10,505 nt of DNA from an uncultured Pedobacter sp. (GTDB taxonomy: Bacteria > Bacteroidota > Bacteroidia > Sphingobacteriales > Sphingobacteriaceae): the NCBI GenBank assembly GCA_946478755.1, contig CAMLDJ010000184.1, forward strand, positions 1-10,505, written 5' to 3'. The translations under genes were made by a program, and so were the position numbers. Positions 6,756 through 10,505 of this stretch are shown here, piece after piece. The first letter of the stretch is position 1. Every line of letters starts with the position of its first letter. The notes under the pieces were generated by a model. It worked only from the letters and a program-made list of their open reading frames with translations. It searched no databases and had not been told where the DNA came from.

Positions 6756-7835
6756 TTATTTATAAAAAGGGAACTTGACAACTTTGGCCTTAATTCTGGT
6801 GCCCCGGATATGGACAAAGATCTCCGTACCTTCTTTGGCCATGGCCTTATCTACATATCCCATTCCGATTGCTTTTTGCAGGGATGGACTTTGGGTACCT
6901 GAAGTCACCTTACCGATCACTGCACCGTCTGCATTAACGATCTCATAATCATGACGGGGAATGCCTCTGTCGACCATCTCAAAACCGACCAGCTTACGCA
7001 GTACACCGGCTTCTTTTTCTGCAAGCAGCGCTTCTGAATTGGTAAATATTTTCGAGAACCTGGTAATCCAGCCCAGGCCTGCTTCAATGGGCGATGTGGT
7101 ATCGTCAATGTCGTTTCCATAAAGGCAGAAACCCATTTCCAGACGCAGGGTGTCTCTTGCACCTAAGCCAATGGGCTTGATATTGAAGGGTTTTCCCGCT
7201 TCAAAAATAGCATTCCATATCACATCAGCATGCTCATTATCAAAGTAAACTTCAAAGCCCCCGGCTCCGGTATACCCTGTTGCAGAGATCAGTACATTAT
7301 CAATTCCTGCAAACCTCCCTTTTACGAAGTTGTAATATTCCATAGAAGCAAGGTCAACTTCCGTTAAAGGCTGTAAAGCTGCCGCCGCTTTAGGCCCCTG
7401 AATGGCCAGCAAAGAAGTCTTGTCCGATATGTTGTGCATTTCTACACCCTGAGTATTGAACTTTTGTATCCAGTTCCAGTCCTTTTCTATGTTTGAAGCA
7501 TTTACCACCAGCATATAAGTAAGCTCGTCTATGCGATAGACCAGCAGGTCATCCACAATCCCACCCTGCTCATTGGGCAGACAGGAATATTGCACTTTTC
7601 CGTCATATAGTTTTGAAGCGTCATTACTGGTCACCCGTTGGATCAGGTCCAGGGCATGCTCACCTTTAAGGATAAACTCGCCCATGTGACTCACATCGAA
7701 AACCCCAACGCCATTCCTTACTGTTGCGTGTTCTGCATTTATGCCTTCGTATTGTACAGGCATATTGTATCCTGCGAAAGGCACCATTTTGGCGCCCAAT
7801 GAAATGTGTGTATTCGTTAGTGCGGTATTCTTCAT
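6756..7835 (-). CDS. gcvT: Aminomethyltransferase, glycine cleavage T-protein
   Basis: GcvT moves the aminomethyl carbon of glycine from the lipoyl arm of H-protein to tetrahydrofolate, releasing ammonia and giving 5,10-methylene-THF. The 359-residue product is full length and collinear with the family: N-terminal [29 protein letters not shown] at 46-54, [11 protein letters not shown] with the acidic pair D95-D96 expected to act in folate chemistry, [12 protein letters not shown] at 186-197, [13 protein letters not shown] at 223-235, and the C-terminal barrel domain with TSGTQSPSL at 311-319. The ATG at 7835 gives the expected start ([10 protein letters not shown]). A TAnnTTTG box lies 27 nt upstream, and comB follows 32 nt downstream. 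gcvP and gcvH are not nearby, which is common in Bacteroidota. Confidence 0.97.
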   Translation of the reverse strand: MKNTALTNTHISLGAKMVPFAGYNMPVQYEGINAEHATVRNGVGVFDVSHMGEFILKGEHALDLIQRVTSNDASKLYDGKVQYSCLPNEQGGIVDDLLVYRIDELTYMLVVNASNIEKDWNWIQKFNTQGVEMHNISDKTSLLAIQGPKAAAALQPLTEVDLASMEYYNFVKGRFAGIDNVLISATGYTGAGGFEVYFDNEHADVIWNAIFEAGKPFNIKPIGLGARDTLRLEMGFCLYGNDIDDTTSPIEAGLGWITRFSKIFTNSEALLAEKEAGVLRKLVGFEMVDRGIPRHDYEIVNADGAVIGKVTSGTQSPSLQKAIGMGYVDKAMAKEGTEIFVHIRGTRIKAKVVKFPFYK

Positions 7836-7862
7836 ACAGTTTTAATATAAATAAAAGCGTCG

Positions 7863-7870
7863 CAAAGGTA
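7863..7870 (-). promoter_or_regulatory. TAnnTTTG (-7) promoter box of gcvT
   Basis: On the minus strand this reads TACCTTTG followed by CG, an exact match to the bacteroidete -7 consensus and close to the form most often seen in the phylum. Transcription would start about 15-22 nt before the gcvT ATG at 7835. The box lies in the 42-nt gap just after the glycosyltransferase stop, so gcvT (and probably comB) can be transcribed independently of that gene. No clear -33 TTG is visible in the overlapping end of the upstream gene. Confidence 0.6.
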
Positions 7871-7877
7871 TATAAAT

Positions 7878-9080
7878 TTACACACTAATTAATTTTTGGT
7901 AGACTTTCAGCATTCTTTCAGAAATCACGTTGATATCGTGATCCCTTTCTACTGTTTTTCGAGCATTCTCTCCTATTTCGCGCCACTTTTTGGGGTTGGT
8001 GATGCATTGTAAAATAGACCTGTAAAACTCGTCGGCAGTATCAGCGATCAATATATCCTTACCGTGTTCGCACATAATGCCCTCTGCCGCCATACTGGTA
8101 GCAATAATACATTTACTCATGGCCATACCTTCTATGATTTTGACCCGCATGCCACTTGCCGATAGCAATGGAACAATCATGATTGATTTAGAGTTGATAA
8201 ACTCCACCGCATCAAATATTTCCCCTTCCACGACCAGGTTTTCAGAATCATACTCAAAAAACTCCTTCTGCATATTCTTTCCTGCAATGTAAAAGCGGAG
8301 CTCACTGTTTAGCTTTTCAATGTCCGGCCAAATTTCATCAAGAAACCATTCCAGCCCCTCTTTATTGGGTCTCCAATCCATCGCGCCCAGGTGAAATAAG
8401 GTAGGGAAACTTGTTTTAGACGGATTGGTCACATATTTCCCAAAGTCGAGCGCCACAGGAAAGACCTCCAATGCAGTTTCACAACCGAACCTTACAATAC
8501 TTTGCCTGTCCGGCTCACTGATGGCAAATACCTGATGAAAACGATTGATCTGTTCCGTTTCATAATGCTTTAGACGACGGGCTAAGAACTGCAGATATTT
8601 TCGTCTCGGTCTAAACTGTTCTCTCATCGCTATCCGCTCCCAAACCTCAAATTCGATATTGTGCGCACGGTAGATCACCTTTGCTTTGCTGTGGGTTTTT
8701 ACCACATCAAGGTAAGGGACGACAAACAGGCCTTCGAACTGGATGATGTCAAATTCGTTCTCCTTTAAAATCTCTTCCAGTAAACGTGCAGCCTCCTCAT
8801 CAAAAAACCTGGAAACGTTATACGATTGATCCGAAAAGATATTGAGGAAGGCCCCCCATATGTTTACTTCTGTATCCAGGTTAAAGGAATAGAACTTGAT
8901 CTGCTCAAAAACCGGATCATAAATGTCATCCACATCAATCCGGTGTTTATTGGTGTTGATGCTAAACAACGTAATGTCTACCCCAAGTTTTAGCAGCCCC
9001 TTAATGGTATTATAAACCACTATAGGATACCCACTATTCGGTGGAAAAGGGACTCTATTTGTAAGAAGTAGTGTTTTCAA
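7878..9080 (-). CDS. GT4-type glycosyltransferase
   Basis: The 400-residue product is a GT-B fold sugar transferase that would use a nucleotide sugar at the cytoplasmic face, for example in polysaccharide or glycolipid synthesis; acceptor and donor cannot be read from sequence. The N-terminal domain opens with MKTLLLTNRVPFPPNSGYPI, the usual first strand and loop, and contains VIYRAHNIEFEVWERI (135-150). The C-terminal domain starts near FPTLFHLGAMDWRPNKEGLEWF (225-246) and carries the donor-site region SGMRVKIIEGMAMSKCII (309-326), with K314 and E317, then AAEGI at 331-335. It ends in the typical crossover helix. The start codon is TTG at 9078-9080; the frame is open about 10 codons further upstream but holds no ATG. 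gcvT lies 42 nt downstream. It is not within a visible polysaccharide cluster. Confidence 0.88.
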   Translation of the reverse strand: MKTLLLTNRVPFPPNSGYPIVVYNTIKGLLKLGVDITLFSINTNKHRIDVDDIYDPVFEQIKFYSFNLDTEVNIWGAFLNIFSDQSYNVSRFFDEEAARLLEEILKENEFDIIQFEGLFVVPYLDVVKTHSKAKVIYRAHNIEFEVWERIAMREQFRPRRKYLQFLARRLKHYETEQINRFHQVFAISEPDRQSIVRFGCETALEVFPVALDFGKYVTNPSKTSFPTLFHLGAMDWRPNKEGLEWFLDEIWPDIEKLNSELRFYIAGKNMQKEFFEYDSENLVVEGEIFDAVEFINSKSIMIVPLLSASGMRVKIIEGMAMSKCIIATSMAAEGIMCEHGKDILIADTADEFYRSILQCITNPKKWREIGENARKTVERDHDINVISERMLKVYQKLISV

Positions 9081-9165
9081 TATGTGAAAATACGAATTAT
9101 CCCGCTATTTTGGAAACAGGTTAGACCGGGAAGTGAGGCCTGAGGGCTTATATCTGGCTATTTTC

Positions 9166-9188
9166 CTCTAACTATTCAATAGTTAGAG
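9166..9188. repeat. Perfect 23-nt palindrome, possible operator or hairpin
   Basis: CTCTAACTATT (9166-9176) is followed by a single C and then its exact complement AATAGTTAGAG (9178-9188). In single-stranded form this gives a 10-bp stem with a TCA loop. No T-run follows on either strand, so it is not a standard terminator. The symmetry and its place 86 nt upstream of the glycosyltransferase and 200 nt upstream of the repeat-protein gene fit either a dimeric regulator's operator or a leader hairpin. Confidence 0.55.
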
Positions 9189-9240
9189 AACTTTCAACGA
9201 TGCTTATCCATTATTATTATACCAGGTGAAAAATTTTTCT

Positions 9241-9248
9241 CAAATTTA
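9241..9248 (-). promoter_or_regulatory. Weak candidate -7 box for the glycosyltransferase
   Basis: On the minus strand this reads TAAATTTG, an exact TAnnTTTG match. It lies 160 nt upstream of the TTG start, so the transcript would carry the 23-nt palindrome as a leader hairpin. The nearest upstream TTG (minus strand, 9278-9276) is 27 nt away, too far for a good -33. AT-rich sequence makes chance likely. Confidence 0.25.
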
Positions 9249-9388
9249 CCCACCGAGCCCCTGAGTGTGCTTGCCCAAATAAACCACCATGTATAGAACT
9301 TTAATTTCAAACCTGCTGCTGCATCTCTAATTGATGCATTTTCTGGTATGAAAAGATAATTCTATAATTAAACGATTTATAATATTAT

Positions 9389-10505
9389 ATGAAATCTAAA
9401 TTAACAACACTGCTCTTGTTTTTCTTTTTTGCCAACCAGGCAAATGCAGGCACATTTTATCGCTCGGTATTGATACCTTTTACTGGTGAAATAGAAGGGA
9501 ATATTTGCTTTAGCATAAAAGGTACAGAATCAGTATTTGAACGTGCTGATTTGATTAGCAGTGATATTACTGCAGGTAATGTACCAGATCTAACGAGCGT
9601 CGCCGGGACTATAGATTTTAATACCACTGACCTTAGCAACCTCGGGCCAACGGTTACGGATGGACTGGGTGGATCTAACGACATTCCAAATATAGAATAT
9701 CAAATCTATACAACAGATGAAGCCGGCACCCCAACCGGGCAGCCATGGGTATATTATCAAGATGCTGGTTCGTTAGGAATAGATGGTATAGTAGCTGATC
9801 AAAGTGAGGGGGATCCTGTGATCGTTATAAAAAGTGCTCTTGGTGCTGAGTTTTCGTTTAACGGTATAACAACCGGAAATTATACATTTGCACAGTCGAG
9901 GGTTGTTTTTGAAGGCTTCCGTGACGGTGTCTCGACAGGATCAGTAACATTAGGTATAAGTGGGGGTATCGGCTTTAATGAATTCACCTCTGCAGAGTTA
10001 ACCCCTGCCATTTTTCAATATGTTGACGAAGTACAGCTTACTAATCCTGATATTCCTACCGGAAGTTCCTCCAAAGTTAACGTACTTTCGCTGGATAATC
10101 TGGTATTTGGGGATGCTGTTCTGCCCCCTATAATTACCTCTGCGACTTACGATGCCAATACAGGGACACTGGCTGTAACGGGAACAGATTTTCTGGCAAA
10201 TGGTTCTGGAAGCGATGTAGCTGTTTCCACATTAACGCTTATGGGAGAAGGCGGTTCGGCCTACACGCTAACATCTTCAGATGTGGAGATAAACGACGCC
10301 ACCAATTTTTCGGTTACACTGAATGCGACTGATAAAGCACGGGTTAACCAAATGATGAATAAGAATGGTACTTCTTCAACTGGTGGGACTACTTACAACC
10401 TGGCAGCGGCGGCTAACTGGATGACCAGTGTTTCCGATGGAGCGGATCCGACGGGCAATGGAATTACGGTAAGCAATGTAGCAGTGCCCGCTGTTACCTC
10501 TGCCA
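9389..10505 (+). CDS. Large secreted repeat protein, 5' part (runs off window)
   Basis: From ATG 9389 one frame stays open for 372 codons to the window end, so the gene is cut at its 3' side. It begins with a signal peptide, MKSKLTTLLLFFFFANQANA, cleavage likely before G21. Residues 21-248 are a Gly/Thr/Asp/Ser-rich, beta-strand region with VVFEGFRDGVSTGSVTLGIS and, at its end, VDEVQLTN and LSLDNLVFGDAV, the closing pattern of lectin-like jelly-roll domains in secreted bacteroidete proteins. A 120-residue repeat covers 249-368 (ITSATYDANTG, NFSVTLNATDKARVNQ, NKNGTSSTGGTTYNLAAAANW, GNGITVSNVAVP), and residue 369 begins the next copy (VTSA). I recognise this unit from long tandem-repeat surface or adhesin-like proteins. 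A type IX secretion C-terminal signal might be expected beyond the window. Ligand and role are unknown. Confidence 0.85.
   Translation, partial: MKSKLTTLLLFFFFANQANAGTFYRSVLIPFTGEIEGNICFSIKGTESVFERADLISSDITAGNVPDLTSVAGTIDFNTTDLSNLGPTVTDGLGGSNDIPNIEYQIYTTDEAGTPTGQPWVYYQDAGSLGIDGIVADQSEGDPVIVIKSALGAEFSFNGITTGNYTFAQSRVVFEGFRDGVSTGSVTLGISGGIGFNEFTSAELTPAIFQYVDEVQLTNPDIPTGSSSKVNVLSLDNLVFGDAVLPPIITSATYDANTGTLAVTGTDFLANGSGSDVAVSTLTLMGEGGSAYTLTSSDVEINDATNFSVTLNATDKARVNQMMNKNGTSSTGGTTYNLAAAANWMTSVSDGADPTGNGITVSNVAVPAVTSA
10133..10492 (+). repeat. First 360-nt (120-residue) tandem repeat unit
   Basis: The unit starts ATTACCTCTGCGA at 10133, and 360 nt later, at 10493, the sequence GTTACCTCTGCCA begins in the same frame: 11 of 13 bases match before the window ends. 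The unit encodes a beta-rich module with an N-terminal ITSATYD strand and a C-terminal GNGITVSNVAVP strand that leads into the next copy. A second copy is inferred from 13 bases plus familiarity with the repeat type. Confidence 0.65.

Larger units (their letters stand above)
9081..9388. other. 308-nt divergent intergenic region, AT-rich
   Basis: This gap separates the minus-strand glycosyltransferase from the plus-strand repeat-protein gene and must hold both promoters. I see no coding frame of note. It contains a perfect 23-nt palindrome (9166-9188), a 12-nt palindrome GAAAAATTTTTC (9228-9239), a minus-strand TAnnTTTG match (9241-9248) and a weak 6-bp inverted repeat TGCATC/GATGCA (9320-9325 and 9333-9338). 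No exact TAnnTTTG is found on the plus strand ahead of the repeat-protein gene, only TATAAT-like AT-rich sequence. Confidence 0.6.

Noticed and set aside
9320..9338. TGCATC/GATGCA inverted repeat followed by TTTTC as a terminator
   Set aside because: The stem is only 6 bp and AT-rich, the T-run is short and interrupted, and no plus-strand gene lies upstream to be terminated.
9363..9383. Two TATAAT boxes just before the repeat-protein start
   Set aside because: The primary sigma factor of Bacteroidota prefers TAnnTTTG, one box is only 5 nt from the ATG, and the region is so AT-rich that such matches are expected by chance.
9081..9388. Possible small gene, mobile element end or CRISPR in the large gap
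   Set aside because: No open frame with a credible start, no terminal inverted repeats or target duplications, and no regularly spaced repeats are present.
9419..9430. T5-C-T6 tract in the signal peptide of the repeat protein as a phase-variation site
   Set aside because: Runs of five and six bases are too short for frequent slippage, and a run of Phe codons explains them.
9457..9684. 75-codon minus-strand frame inside the repeat-protein gene
   Set aside because: It is antisense to a long, convincing coding frame with signal peptide and has no recognisable family features.

Overview
The window reads as a chromosomal segment from a member of the Bacteroidota, most likely a Pedobacter-like Sphingobacteriaceae. 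The clues are a gldB-type gliding lipoprotein gene, a PorT-family small outer-membrane barrel, a bacteroidete-type Lnt (LVPGVEKMPF instead of LVPFGE), a comB homologue, generally absent Shine-Dalgarno sequences, and boxes matching the bacteroidete -7 consensus TAnnTTTG. The genus is inference; the phylum is well supported.

Layout. Positions 12-2289 (+): a PH-like/SHOCT protein followed after 10 nt by lnt (apolipoprotein N-acyltransferase). Positions 2291-4667 (-): a PorT-like beta-barrel gene, then nadE (glutamine-dependent NAD+ synthetase), whose stop codon lies 1 nt from that of lnt. Positions 4853-5881 (+): gldB, divergent from the barrel gene across a 185-nt region. Positions 6001-9080 (-): a GT4-type glycosyltransferase, gcvT (glycine cleavage T-protein, with its own TAnnTTTG box) and comB (2-phosphosulfolactate phosphatase family), with short gaps that suggest at least partial co-transcription. 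Positions 9081-9388: a 308-nt AT-rich intergenic region with a perfect 23-nt palindrome. Positions 9389-10505 (+): the 5' part of an undetected-by-length, open-ended secreted repeat protein. It has a signal peptide, a lectin-like N-terminal region of about 228 residues, one complete 120-residue repeat, and the first bases of a second repeat at the window edge.

Functional links. Envelope biogenesis is the commonest theme: Lnt completes lipoprotein acylation, GldB is a predicted lipoprotein, the PorT-like protein is a predicted barrel, and the terminal gene encodes a large exported protein. nadE, gcvT and comB are metabolic. Most of the window is ordinary core genome. The least ordinary parts are the terminal repeat protein with its upstream region, and a 19-nt sequence duplicated in front of both nadE and the barrel gene. 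I found no CRISPR array, tRNA, rRNA, insertion sequence or convincing new defence or mobile system.
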